DNA of 64,000 bases, taken from positions 33,727 through 97,726 of the forward strand of contig MU404186.1 in assembly GCA_022695795.1 (NCBI GenBank), read 5' to 3'. The stretch is from Biscogniauxia marginata (Eukaryota > Ascomycota > Sordariomycetes > Xylariales > Xylariaceae). This document shows, one piece after another, positions 12,811 through 25,584 of this stretch. The position numbers and the translations under genes were made by a program. Within the stretch, counting starts at the first letter, position 1. Every line of letters starts with the position of its first letter. The notes under the pieces were generated by a model that worked only from the letters and a program-made list of their open reading frames with translations, was not told the DNA's origin and did no database searches.

Positions 12811-13430
12811 TTTTTTTTTTTTTACTTTTTATATTTTAAATTATTTAAATTATCTTTTTAATTATATTATAATTATTATTATAATAAAGTTATTTAAATT
12901 ATATATTATATTATTATAACTTTATTTTAATATTTAAAAATATATATATAATATATTAATAATATAAAAAACTTTTCTTTTTTTATATAATTCTTTTTTA
13001 TTATAATATAAAGATTTTTTAAGTTTTTATATTTTAAGTTTTATTATAAATTATAATAAATTAATTAAGTTTTTTAATTTTAATTAATAAGACTTATATT
13101 AATAAATATATATATAAAATATAAAATAATAATAAAATAATAACAAGTTAAATAAAACGATATATATTAAAGTGTTTACTTTAAAAACTATTTAATATAA
13201 AGCTATAAAAAAGAAACGGTCTTTATATTAAAGGTATATAAATACATCTTTATTTTAATGTTTATTTATAATTTTATCGTTTTATAAAACTAATAACTTA
13301 TTATTATAATAAGGTTTATTTATATTATAAGCTTGAAAATTATATAAACCTTGTTAATACCTTAAAAATCCCGTTATAATAAGTAAATATATAAGTAATT
13401 TATTTATAAAGCGCATTAATAATCAAGAGA

Positions 13431-14033
13431 AGCAAAGCATATATACTTATCAGTATTGCTTCTTATTAAGGAAGTCAATTAACACTTAGTCTCATGTTCA
13501 TAACATATTATATAATACATTCCTAAGTATTTTGTCACCCGATGACACAAATCCAGCCTTCTCGTCTTATTTCATAGTTAATAATTTCATTTTTCGATGC
13601 CCCGTGAGTCCCCGCTGTCTAAATATCTATTGCAGCCCCCAACACTTTCCCACGTCTGGTCAGACCTATTTGCTTTGAATGTCACTCCAAACCCAATACC
13701 TGATGTGGGTACTGGAAGCGCGACACCATCCTTTGAGCACTTCATGAATGACACCAGTAGATCCCACGATAGATGGGGCATCATATCCATGGAACCCGAA
13801 TCCTCTGGGCATATGCCTATCTTGGGAACGAGTGTGAGGTGTTCTTAAAACGACAAGGGAAATTTTGAAGCAAGAAATACGAGTTTGCTTCAGACGAAAC
13901 GTGGAAAAACTCGTGGCGGGTGTAGTCTTACGTAAGGTAGTTAGCCCCTGTGAAAACGTAATAGATGGGGATAGGGTTAGTCTACGTCGATATGACTCTA
14001 GTAAAAATTGAAGACGAGTAATGGTGTTCGTTA
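13431..14033. other. Boundary and downstream flank
   Basis: This is the transition from the AT-rich block to gene-bearing DNA and the 3' flank of the next gene. The six-frame ORFs here are overlapping and unlike any family I recognise. I see no gene. Confidence 0.6.
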
Positions 14034-17000
14034 TCATAGCTCGTCTTTGACGTGTTCGACGGTCTCCTTGACCCTTTCAGTCACAGAAGAGACGGAACTG
14101 GCAGCAGCGTCGACAACGGAGCCCACCGATTCAGTAGCTTGACCTGCAGCACTGACGACGGTTGCTGACGCGGCAACAGCAATACTCGACGCGGAGGATA
14201 TGCCCGTCGCGTAGGCGCCTGCAAGCCGGGAGTACACCGACTCGGTAAAGGCTGGCTCCTTGCCGACGACCAGCTCGGATACGAGAGAGCTGAGAACCGA
14301 GTACTGTGACGACGCGGCATCGCTGGCCGAAGTAGCGTAGTCTCCAGCTAACGAGGTAGCGGAAGAAACCTGGTCCGCTCCCGCGTCCGCGGCAGAAGCC
14401 GCATACTCGCCAGCAGCAGCATACAAATTTTCGTACCACGGGGTCGGAGTCGGCGCCCCATATACCTGAGAGCTTACCTGGTTAACCAGTAGATCCCATT
14501 TCTCACCGATGGCGGAAGCAGCAGCAGATGCCGATTCACCGGCAACCGATACAGCTGACGAGGCGGACTCATGGATATTGGTCGGGGCGGGTGTCGCAGT
14601 CATTGAGCTCATCGCCATCGAGGCGGCCGCGATAAATTCGGAGTAGCGTGCGTGTGCTATCCCTAGGCCTGCGAAGTAATTGTGCTTGGCCTGATCGAGC
14701 AGTTTCCCGGCCCTTTTCTCTGCTTCTTCTAGATGCGTACTAGGGGTAGGCTCGGCAGCGCCAATTACTACCTTCGCTACCTCGTATTGTCGGGCGGCCC
14801 AGCTAATAGAATCTTGAAGGTTTTGCTGCGCGATGGATTGTGCTTTTTCCCAGTCGACTGGCGACACTGTCGGCAACCCTGACATCCATTTTGTCGTCGG
14901 AGTGCCATAGATGCCTTCCGATGCGGCAGTAACGGCAATACCAAGTCGGGAATTGGCGGACGCCACCGCACCGAGATACGCGCTGGTCACCGAGCTAAAC
15001 ATCTCCTCGTGGACAGGTTTCGGCTCGTCTTTGATCTGAGCCGAGACGGCAGCCATGGCTCGCGAATAGTGGTCTGCCGCTCCCGCAAGGGCAGAACTAT
15101 ACGCAGCTTGGGCGGCCGAAGTCACGCTGGCCGGAACATCCGACTGGACCACAGATACGACGCTCGATAAGGACAAGCCTACGTCGTCATCGAGAATCGG
15201 TTGTCGCGAGGGAGCAGACTGAGCCGCCGCACCGAAGAGGGCGGACTTTATGGTGGTGGAGGCTGTGTGTCCTAGCGACTGTGCAAATCCGTCTGGTGAT
15301 TCTACAATCGTCTCCTGAACTTGTTCCGGCCCATCCACAAGCCCCGAGGTCGGCATTGAGCTGGAATTTTCGATAGAGCTTGCTTCTTCATCAACTGAAG
15401 CCTCAGTGTTCGGTTCGACTGGATCTGATGCCAAGTTGTTGGGGCTGTTGATCGGCTCTGCGCTGAGGCTTTCATTCGGCAGCAACGCTGTGGCCGCGTC
15501 TTCGGAATCTACTTGGGTAAGCGACACCGGGACTATCTCCGCCTCCTCGCCATCGCTGAAATCTGAGGTCTCAGTCCCTTCGGGGAAAAGGACGCTTGAT
15601 GTGCCCCCGTCGAGAACTTCGCTAACCGACTTAACACCAGAGTGAACTACCGATTCTACGTTCTCAGCGGCCTCGGTAGCCTTCTTTGCTACAGCTATGG
15701 CTGCCACCTCCATTCTATTGCTGTCGAAATCATCGGTGAAGTCACTAGCAATGGCTTTCCAGGTTGCTACCTGCTTCAACCTTCCTAGTTCTTCGGCTGC
15801 GGCCTGCGCAACATCCATAGCTTCATCTTCGATATCAGTGCCGGCCGCCTGGGCCGCCAGGAGTCCGGGATGTGTGGTGATCAGACGCTTGAGATCCTCA
15901 GTCCATCCATCGAATCGTGCCTTGAGTTGATGGTACTTCTTCCAGTCCTTGTACGTAACTCCATCCATCCAGGCCCACTTCATACCGATCCTCTGGAGCG
16001 CCAAGTCGCGGGTCTGTTCGAGAATGCTGAAGTGCTCCTGCGCGGCCTTGGTGACGGCAATCTCCATCTCTTGCTCATAGCTCTGACGCCATTCGCGGAT
16101 GTTCTGGGCTCTGCTCTTAATCTCCAAACCCGCACTACGGATCGCAGCCACGAGTTCACCATCTCTCTTCTGGGCATCCTCCGGATTCCTTTCGAGAATG
16201 GCAATGATCGCCTTCTTGAGACCTTCTAGCTCGGAGTCGGCAGTATCCCCTAGTTGTGATACTAGCGATCTGCCCATGGTTTTGGCATTTCTTTCGATCA
16301 TGCGGGCGGCAATCTCATCGACCCGCTCTTCTATCTCGATGGCGCCTTCCTCTGCGGCTTGCGTGAACTTGCCCTCCCAAAGCTCTAGATCCTCAGCGAC
16401 TATCTTGGCGACGTGTTCACGTTCTTCTTGCGGGGTGGCGGGCGCCTTGGCCTCAACCCTGATATGGGACGTTGCGTCTTGGGGCTCTTCAACTATATCA
16501 TCGTCCACTGCGGTTGAGGCTGGGCGGGATTCGACCGTACGTTCGCTATGAGACGTGGCAGAGTTGAAGACAATGGATGACGGCTTAGCCATCGTAGATT
16601 TGGGCGCTGATCTGCTTGTGCATCAGCAGCTAGTCATTGCGTGCGCCAAGATGAAGGGGATAAGAGCGGGGGACTGCACTCAGAAAAGCACTTACGTATT
16701 GCCTTCCTCGGCCACCGGCTTGGGTTTCTTCCCCTTGTACCTACCTAGCCGCTCTCCGATGCGCACAAGTTGCGGCTCGACCTTCATAACATAGACATCC
16801 CGCAAGTGGGGCCAGACGGTCGAGTCGAGGAAGCTATACGTCCTATTCCAGGCCCAAATTGTCGAGGGGATGGCAGTGTCGGTGGTGAAGGCGTAGGCAA
16901 CATCGTAACCCTGCGCGGCGTACGGTTGAACAAAGAGATAGCTGGGCAGAACATAGTCGTGGTACGTCTGCATGGCGTTGGTCCGCGCAATCGTATAGTA

Positions 17001-17638
17001 GGGAGCGACGGCTTCTAAGGCCCTCTGGACATGGGGCGCAACTTTCTGGTCGTACTGTATTTTTGCCAAGGCCTGATATTTCACGATTTGAGGTTGTATT
17101 TTCTTTTCCCACTGTGCCTGCCCAAACGCCTGGACCTGGGCAACCTGTGGCCCCCCCAACTTGATAGCGTAAGTACGGCTGGGGGTGATAATAACGCGAT
17201 CAACGACATCGTAGTAGGGTTTTGCGATTTCGACGTAGGGCGCGGCATATGCATCGTAGTAGGGGGTTATATGGGGCGTGACGGCATCTCTGACGTGGAA
17301 ATAAGGCTTGCAGATCTTGGGAGAAGAATCGGTACAGCCGTCAAGAGTAGGGGGACAGCGAAAGAGGATGGTGTATATTGAGTACCATGTTAATAACCTG
17401 TTGGGAGGGGGCACATAAGATAAATAAGCCGCGAGTTCGACCTGGTGGAAAGCAATCAACTGTTCCCTCACCTTGCAATGACGTTGCAGGACCAGGCAAA
17501 GAAGCCAGTTCGTTTCCGTGGAGGGGTGGTCTTCTTGGAGATGGATACGGCATGGCCGTTTATTCCATTGACCCCTTTGGCAGCACTCAGCGAGCCATTC
17601 GTCCGAGTTTTAGGGGTGTCGTTCGTGGCGGCGACCAT
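14034..17638 (-). CDS. Large Ala/Ser-rich membrane-anchored protein, perilipin-like repeats (database name 'hoxa13-like')
   Basis: The model is exons 17638-17472, 17397-16696 and 16611-14034, giving 1148 aa. Introns are 74 and 84 nt with GTGAGG and GTAAGT donors. The start at 17638 has A at -3. Residues 44-66 form a short hydrophobic anchor. Then comes a Tyr/Pro-rich domain with repeated PYY, AKPYYD and QPYAAQGY motifs. Residues of about 290-560 are acidic and coiled-coil-like. The C-terminal half is a run of Ala/Ser-rich amphipathic helices separated by Pro-Thr breaks (IYGTPTTKW, VYGAPTPTPW). From memory, Sordariomycete homologues are auto-named 'transcription factor hoxa13', but there is no homeodomain. 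The helical repeats instead suggest a lipid-droplet or ER-surface coat protein, which is inference. The chain ends in KDEL. Confidence 0.85.
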
Positions 17639-20155
17639 GATGATGGTGGATGGCAACGGGGATGTGCCACATCAAGGTCGAAGATTATTATGGGTTAACA
17701 CCCAGCTAGAGCACTTTGTGTCTGTGGTGTAAAGTAGGCGAGGCCAGGACGGATGATGCTGTGATCCACGTTAGCATCAAAGCTTGCATGCGCCGTTCTG
17801 GACTAGACGTAGGGCCCGCGGACACGTGGGAAACGTTGTTGATTCAAGGAAAAGAAAGGGAGAGGTATGAGTAGGTACTCGAGAGATATCAAGTGCACAA
17901 GCGATCGGTGTAATAGTAGGTGGTAGGTAGTAGGGGCAGGTAAGAGACAGTGATAGACATACAGACAAGACAACTAGCAAAAAGCCTTGACGTCAAAAAA
18001 GATTTTAAGGTGGATGGAGAGAACAAGGTCTAATAAGGAAGACGACCCGACGGGGGCGGTGGATGTGGACGTGGGCGTGGATGATGATGGTGCAGTGGTC
18101 AAGGCGTTCGGGGTTTTGCGGTCGCGTTTCGAGACCCTGCAAGAGTTGGGACGGAATCAATTCAACGCTACCAGTGGTTTAGCTTCCTGTCGGGGTTCGC
18201 AGTTCACGCTTCATCTGCACGATGCTGGGTCCGTCCAGATGCAGGGGTTTGTTTCTTACTCGGTGTTTATTTTATTTTTCTTGCGCTCCTCGGGATTCAC
18301 GTATAAAAGGTGCGTGATTAGCTAATCCCGTCTCACCTAGGCTTGAACACCGTCTAGTCACGGGGAGAAGGTGAAAACTACTTTTTGAGGTGGTTGAGGC
18401 AAGTTGAACTGTTGGAACAATTTAACGTGAAGTTCTTACACTTACATAGCACATATGTACGTAATATCTACCTACCTAAGGTGGGTAGATATTCAAGATC
18501 ATGAATACATGTCAAGCAGGAAGAAACTGAGCTGACTGGTACCTTCCTACCTCCCTGCGTACCAAAATGTGCGCCTAGGTACCTCTTACATCTCATCTGA
18601 TAGGTACACGAACCCGTGCCATCTTCCGTGCAGGTTATCTAAGGTAACCCGCACACCATCATTTATCTCTCGTTCACCTTGCGAGTAGGCCTGATCGCCG
18701 CCGCCGCCGCCGATGACGACGGGCAATCTTTATTTAACGTCATGCAAGCCGCCACACATGTCACATGTGAGCCAACCATTTCAATCCACCCAGCCGGTTT
18801 AGCTGACCTGACGCATCATTTAGTGTGCCCCTACGCCGTTCGAGAGACGTCATCTGGGTCGTCATTATCTCCAACATCTTCCCTTTTCTTTTGGCGCTCT
18901 GCATTACGTTTTCTGTATTATTGGTTGCTACGGTAGGTATATATTTTAGATTCAGATCGAGTGGATGCTTATACATATTTATGCTGGGACATCCCTCGAT
19001 CGAAAGCCCATAGGGATCAGCATTAACCTAGGCCCAAGAAAGAGGCGCCCAGCATTATCTCAGTGGGATTTCCTGTTTCTATCTGTCGGCATGAGGATAA
19101 TGGCATTCATCTATCCTCTTCACTATTCGAGGGTCACATTGTCTTAGTTCCCTTACGAGCACCAGCTGTGAATAATTATAATACATGGATGTGGTTTACC
19201 GAGCCTGTATTTCTCGATGACGTCATTTAAAGGTATTTATAATTTCAACATTAGGTAGGTAATGTTTGTATATATTCGTTGCTAGATAGGTACCTAGTAG
19301 GTATGTATGTATATCTGGTTGGTATGATTATCTCGCTAGGATGGTATACCGTCTTGGTAGCCGTTTCTTGCATAGAAAGTTTAGGGACGGGACATCTACT
19401 GGGGCTATATACCTTAGGTACTTAAAGTACCTACGTTGAAGCATTTAAAGATCGCCCAAAACAAAAAGGGCACGACATTCGGGTCTACTATTAGTGCAGA
19501 CAGCACAACCCTATACGCCTACCTACACTTACCTAATAATATGTAGGTATACAAATATGTAGGTACTGGGTACCGGGTACATCTCGGGCCTGGGCGGGAT
19601 CCATTGGAACTAGGTTATTACCTAAAATATGTACATAGGTACCTACAAGCAGTGGTAGTGGATCTTCAACATTAGTGGATCTGTGTACCGCCCCTACTTG
19701 CAACCTACTACCAGACATAGGTACATCTGCCGTACCTTGCTTACTTTTATCGCTTTTCTCCGGCGTCTATAACCAAGGCAGACAACTGTCACGACCACGA
19801 CCACTACGACTACGACCACTACGACCACGACCACGACAACGAATAACGGGCCATACGTCTATTACCATAGCTTCGTTTCCAGCTAGTAGAAATTTCCGCG
19901 CTGCGCCTGGCCCTAGCTGCCGTAGTGCGGACGTTACATGCCATCCGCATACCACGCAGCCCTCAGACAAAGCCCAATTCTTCCTTTGCTGCTGTTCGAG
20001 CACCCCGACAACAATCCGCAATACCCTCCGGATATACATATTCCCTTCGTCGACATCGTCCCCCTGCCCATGACCTTGGTAAACTCCTAGTAGCCCTATG
20101 GGCAAGAAACGCCTTTCAGCTCTCAGCCACGATAGCGATTTTGCCACCTTTCATC
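17639..20155. promoter_or_regulatory. Divergent intergenic region, 2.5 kb
   Basis: It lies between the divergent starts of the Ala/Ser-rich protein and the Doa10 gene. It contains many TACCTA/TAGGTA words and palindromic versions (for example near 18,470, 18,580, 19,290, 19,410 and 19,630), a TATAAAA at 18302-18308 with no credible ORF behind it, and a CGN-type short repeat at 19786-19845. I see no gene. Confidence 0.6.
19786..19845. repeat. ACGACC/ACTACG trinucleotide-based microsatellite
   Basis: About 60 bp of (acgacc/actacg) units lie in the leader region upstream of the Doa10 start. The unit length is three, so it makes long but meaningless ORFs in several frames. Confidence 0.8.
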
Positions 20156-23100
20156 ATGGATCATCGACTCCACGACCATTCCGAGCTCGCCGCCGAATTT
20201 TCCCAATCCCCCGAGCGCCGCCAACACCCCCTCGCACGATCCGACACAATGGATGATCCCTCCGCCTCCGGCACCGCCAATTTGCAGAGACAGGACATGG
20301 TCGTCGATCCTGACACCTGCCGAATATGTAGAGGCGAGGGCACGCCCGACGAGCCGCTCTTCTACCCGTGCAAGTGCAGCGGCAGCATCAAATTCGTCCA
20401 CCAGGACTGTCTGATGGAATGGTTGTCGCATTCGCAGAAGAAGCATTGCGAGCTCTGCAAGACTCCCTTCCGCTTCACCAAGCTGTACTCCCCCAACATG
20501 CCCAAGCGGTTGCCCTACCATATTTTCATCAGCCACATGACCAGGTATATGTTCCGCAACATGCTCGTCTGGATGCGGGCCGCCCTCGTCGCTAGTGTCT
20601 GGCTCGGCTGGCTTCCTTATCTTATGCGCTCCGTCTGGTCTTTTTTGTTCTGGATCAGCGACGAAGGGTTTGGTCCCAGCCCGCATACACTCGAAGCCCG
20701 CAATGCGACCACTTCGATGCGTACTGGTGGCGCCGGCGACATGGCCTCGCTTTCTGTGACGGGCACCACCACCTGCCCCTCGACTCCTCTTCTAGCGGCT
20801 ACCACCACCGTCGCCAGCATAGGAGGTATCATCGATCAGATCCCGGTCTCGAACTTGTTAAAGGCTATTTCCAGGCCTCTGAACATGAGTGCAACCCAGT
20901 CTTGGCTCCGTATGCTGTTCGGGATGTCGACTGCTGCTGAGGGTGCCGTCCAAGGCCCCTTGAGCAATGTGAATATCACACACTTCGAGAAGGTGCCTGT
21001 CCCTCCTGCTCACAATTCTCACCCCTCTCTACTTAGCGAGGTTACTATCCTCAAGAACTTGACCCGTAACCCCACAATCAACCGAACCATTATCGCCGTG
21101 CTCGAGGGTCAGGTCATCACGCTCCTAGTCATTGTATGCTTCATCCTGATTATCCTCGTCCGAGACTACGTGGTACAGCAGCAGCCCGAGATCAACATGC
21201 GAGCGGCTTTCGCCCCGAACCCGCTTCCCGCAGAGCCCTTGGACGTGGCCCTACGTGGTCGAGACCAGGAAGGCCAGGATGAAGAGGGCGATGGCAGCGA
21301 CAATAGTTCAGTTATGGCTGTTGACAGCGATGAGGAGCAAGAGATACCGCTGGAGGATAGGCCCGACGTCGCCGGTACCCAGGACTTACGCCAAAGGCCC
21401 ATCGCTGCTGTTCGTCGGAGACCAACACGGCAAAACGCGGCACCTGCACAAGAGCGACCGCCTCCATATCATTTTGCCGAGCCGGATGGGGTCGGCCGGC
21501 CGCATGTAACTGATCCAAGTTTCGCGGAAGAAATCCCCCCAAGCAGCGCCGAGGACGAGCAACAGCTCAGATCTCACGCGGGGAGTGACAGTGACGGTGC
21601 TTCGCCAAGCACGGTAAAGGAGTACCTGCGCATCTACCGAGAAGCTGATGGTGATCGGGACAGGATTCTCCAGATAATCCGAGACGAGGGCCTCGAATAT
21701 CGCCTCCGATACTGGGTTCGGGTGACACACGCAATGGCAACTAACGGAAGAGCCTCCTTTACCGATAATATTGGTCTTGCTGATTTTACGGAAAGCTCTG
21801 AGGCTCGCAGCGAGCATCAGCGAGATCAAAGCCCCTCAATGTCTAGTTCTCTCCAAGTTACTAGAGCTGATAGCGTCGCCTCAAGTTGGACCTGGGCAGA
21901 TTCTGAAGAGGGTGTAGATATGAACGACGTAAAAGGCAAAGGTAAATCGAACCATGCGGATGATGCTTCCAGTGGGCTATCACGCCCGGATTCCAGCGGC
22001 TCCTCTCATGAAAGCCGATACCCTGTTCTCGAGGCGCCAGTGCTGCCGCCCACGTTTACACGGCCTCGATCCGTTTCCGACGGGCCTCAAGTTTACAACA
22101 CCATCAACCCTCTCGCAAATAATAGCTGGTCATTTTCTAATCTACCTCCTAACGACACCCCTAACCCTGGCGAATCGTCAGACTCGGCAGGCTTCAACCA
22201 ACAGGCCCCTTTACCCACCCAACCAATTCCCACCCCTTCTGATATCCCATCAAATATTGATACCATCGCCACGTTCGCGGCTGTCCCGATGAACAATGAC
22301 GCCCCTGTAACGGGAGACGACGGGGTTTTCCCTCAGACCGGTATTGGCCCCCTTCCTGACAACGCCGACGGTCTAGTGGACTTGGTCCAACACGGTGGCG
22401 ATGCGGGTCATGATCTTTACCCAGGGGAAGCCGAACCTACTGGAAATGCAACCGCGCCCATTCAGGACACAGGGCGTGCCGCCAACGTCGTTGAGCAGCG
22501 GCCAGGAGGGATTGTTGATCGAGTAGCAGACTTCATGTGGAGAGACGTAAACCCCGGCCAAGTGGACGCTGTACCCCAGGATCCCGTTGACATCTTTGGT
22601 GATAACCAGAACGCTCCTTTCATGGATGTTGACCGCGACGGGGACGGTAACGACGAAGACGAAGTCGAAATGGCTCCAGACGTCGTCGAGGCTGCTGTCG
22701 CTGCCGGTCTTGACCCTGAAGCTATCGAAGACGCTGAAGATTTCGAAGGTATCATGGAACTAATCGGCATGCGTGGTCCGGTAGCAGGGCTCTTTCAGAA
22801 CGCCATCTTCTGCGCGTTTCTGGTATCCATTTCCATCTTTCTAGGTGTCTTTGTCCCTTACAATATCGGGCGTGTAGCCGTCTGGACACTCGCAAATCCG
22901 ACCCGGCTTATCCGGATGGCCTTCAGTTTCGCCAAGTTCGTGCAGGATGGCGCGCTATTGACAGTTGGTTATATCTTCACCTCTGTTTTCAACATTCTCG
23001 ATAACCTCAGGGTGCTCGCCGGGATCGAGCAGGGGAGACAAATAATGTACGCACTAAGAACCAACGCGAGCAATCTCGCTGCCAGTGCCTTTGATAGGAT

Positions 23101-25584
23101 CGCGAGTAGTTTCATGTCCGAGGTGCCCCTTCTATCGGCCAGTGAGATGCGCAACTTTTCGGTTATCAGCCATGAAGCGCTCATCTTTCTGAAAGGCCAC
23201 ATCCGCTATGCGGTGATGGCCGTCGGCCGCCTTTTCTCATATGTCTTCGGCGGGAACTACGGAGCTAAATGGACGGTAGCAAAAACTTTCATCGCTGCTA
23301 CCTCGCCTATCGTTCTTGGGTTCGCGAAATCTGTTCCGAGGATTGCCCTTCAGCCGAGTTCCTGGATGATCAGTCTCAATCTCCCTGAAGCCTCGTTTTC
23401 GGCAGACTCCGGGCTAGCTTATTGGGATGCCAATGACAAAACTTGGGCTATAATACTTGGTTATCTCTCTATCTCATTTCTCGCCGCACTATATCTAGGG
23501 AGGGGGGCCCCGTTTTCCACGGGCCAGACTGCTCAGGAGTGGGAGGCGTCGATTATAGATGCTTTGAACCAGGCTAGCGGTGTTATGAAAGTTATCTTGA
23601 TTATCAGTATTGAGATGCTCATTTTCCCGCTGTACTGTGGCCTGCTACTGGACTTTGCACTGCTTCCACTCTTCGAGAGCACCAGTCTCAAGTCGCGATT
23701 GCTATTCACCTACAACTACCCACTCACCTCTATCTTCGTGCATTGGTTCGTCGGTACGGGATACATGTTCCACTTTGCGCTATTCGTCTCCATGTGCCGG
23801 AAGATCATGCGCAAAGGTGTTCTATGTCAGTTTACGGAATATTGTAACGAGTTATTGCACATCTTGCTAATTCAGTCACAGATTTCATCCGCGACCCTGA
23901 TGATCCGGAGTTTCACCCGGTTCGCGATGTCCTTGAGCGCAATGTCACTACCCAGCTCCGCAAGATACTATTCTCGGCCTTTGTCTATGGAGCCCTAGTC
24001 GTGGTCTGCCTGGGCGGTGTCGTTTGGGGTTTGTCTATCACACTGCCCAACGTCTTGCCGATCCACTACTCGTCTAATGAGCCAGTCCTGGAATTTCCTA
24101 TCGATCTTCTCTTCTATAATTTCTTGATGCCGCTGGCTGTGAGATTTTTCAAGCCTAGTGATGGCCTGCACGCCATGTACACCTGGTGGTTCCGCAAATG
24201 CGCTCGGGCTCTGCGACTCACCTGGTTCCTCTTCGGCGAGCGACGTGTTGACGAGGAGGGCATACTAACACTGTCCGCTGATTCACCATACCACAATTTG
24301 CCGTGGTGGCGCAAGCTACTCCTTGAAGTCAACAACCAGAACGAAGTCGTACCGAAAACGTGGCACGATGCCTTCGATGGCGGCAGAGCGAAGCCTTCTT
24401 CGAAGATCCCGGCGGACGAGATGATACTTCACAATGACAAAAAGACTGTACTCGTCGACTCCGGGCAGCTCATTGCAGACGGTCGCTTCGTGCGTTCACC
24501 CGCATCGGACCAGGTCAAGATCCCGAAGGGCCAGGCGGTTTTCTTGGATGTATCCGAGCAGGATATTAGACACGATGGTAGGCCGGACCGCTCCGAGACC
24601 GATTTCTACTCAGGTAATCACTACCAGTTCGTCTATGTTCCGCCGTGGTTCCGCGTTCGTGTGTTTCTGTTTATCCTCTTCATATGGATATTCGCGGCTG
24701 TCACCGGGGTTGGCGTTACCATCGTTCCTCTCGTATTTGGCCGACGCATGTTTAAGGTTCTGATTCCTTCCCACATCCGCACAAACGACATCTACGCTTT
24801 CAGCATCGGTATCTATATCCTAGGGTCAGTGACATATTTTGCTTTCCACATACGGTCCATGCTTGAACAGCTCAGGAACTGGAGTGCTTCTGTTGTTGAT
24901 TCCATGTTTGACCGCCACGCTCTTAGTCGATGCGTCCACCTCATACGGCATACATCCCAACTGCTGTACACCTACATCGTCCTCCTATTAGTATTTCCTC
25001 TCCTCATTACGCTCTTGGTAGAGCTTTATTTGCTTATGCCACTTCACACCTACATGTACCCTGTGGGGACGGATGGTACAACGCGGTTTGACGTCCTACG
25101 AGACGGTCATACAATCAGAGTTATACAAGCCTGGACCTTGGGGATTCTCTATCTCAAGTTAGGCTCCCGGGCTCTGACGCTGTATGGTGGTCGGCCCGCC
25201 CAGGCGGTGCGAGCTGTTCTGCGTCAGGGTTGGTTGGAACCAGACGTGGGCGTTCTTACTCGCGCTTTTGTGATTCCCGGGGTCACCGCGTCCCTCGGTA
25301 TGATTTTTATACCGCCGATGATAGCGTCGCTATTCATCACCCAGGGAATGAGCGGCGCCTCACATCTCTCACACGAAATGGAAGTCTTGATCTTCCGACT
25401 GGCGTACCCATTGACGGCGCTCCTCTGGGCTGGCCTCTTGATGGTGCGGAATATGGTACGCGTGTTCGAAGGCTGGCAAGTACGGATTAGGGATGAGGCG
25501 TACCTTATGGGGGAACGTCTCCATAATTTCGGCGGAACAGCGTCAAAAACTTCCACGGTCTGGCGAGGCAGTGCAAGGCTTTAA
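20156..25584 (+). CDS. SSM4: ERAD-C E3 ubiquitin ligase Doa10/Ssm4 (RING-CH, polytopic)
   Basis: The exons are 20156-23825 and 23882-25584, giving 1790 aa. The 56-nt intron (GTCAGT donor, CACAG acceptor) is needed to restore the frame across the stop at 23996, and the join reads ...GVLYFIRDPDDP. Residues 55-101 form a C4HC3 RING-CH finger: C55, C58, C72, C74, H82, C85, C98 and C101. It is followed by many hydrophobic segments, a long acidic and Ser/Pro-rich loop (about 430-860), and a conserved membrane half after about 880. Doa10 (TEB4/MARCH6 in animals) sits in the ER and inner nuclear membrane and ubiquitinates misfolded cytosolic and membrane proteins with Ubc6/Ubc7. It is longer than the yeast protein (1319 aa), as usual in filamentous fungi. 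The ATG at 20156 was chosen because the longer ORF opens with GTG. Confidence 0.93.

Larger units (their letters stand above)
1..13430. other. AT-rich, RIP-degraded, gene-free repeat block
   Basis: The block is overwhelmingly A and T, full of TpA steps and stop codons in all six frames, and carries no credible ORF. Repeat copies inside it differ almost only by C-to-T and G-to-A changes, which is the signature of repeat-induced point mutation in ascomycetes. Composition switches abruptly to ordinary coding-type DNA near 13,430-13,560. Separate entries describe the structures I can resolve. The rest (1-740, 2565-3918, 12,480-12,590, 12,815-13,430) shows only degraded AT-rich sequence. Confidence 0.93.

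Noticed and set aside
1..13430. Functional genes, centromere core or telomere in the AT-rich block
   Set aside because: No ORF, no telomeric repeat array and no clear satellite. Transition-type decay of identifiable retroelement copies explains the composition. A pericentromeric location cannot be judged from one window.
14034..17638. Naming the first gene a homeobox transcription factor (hoxa13)
   Set aside because: No homeodomain or other DNA-binding motif is visible. The protein has a membrane segment and Ala/Ser helices.
19925..20155. Longer N-terminus of the Doa10 ORF from 19925
   Set aside because: The upstream part starts with GTG, runs through a microsatellite-adjacent leader and has no family-like content. 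The ATG at 20156 is the first credible start.
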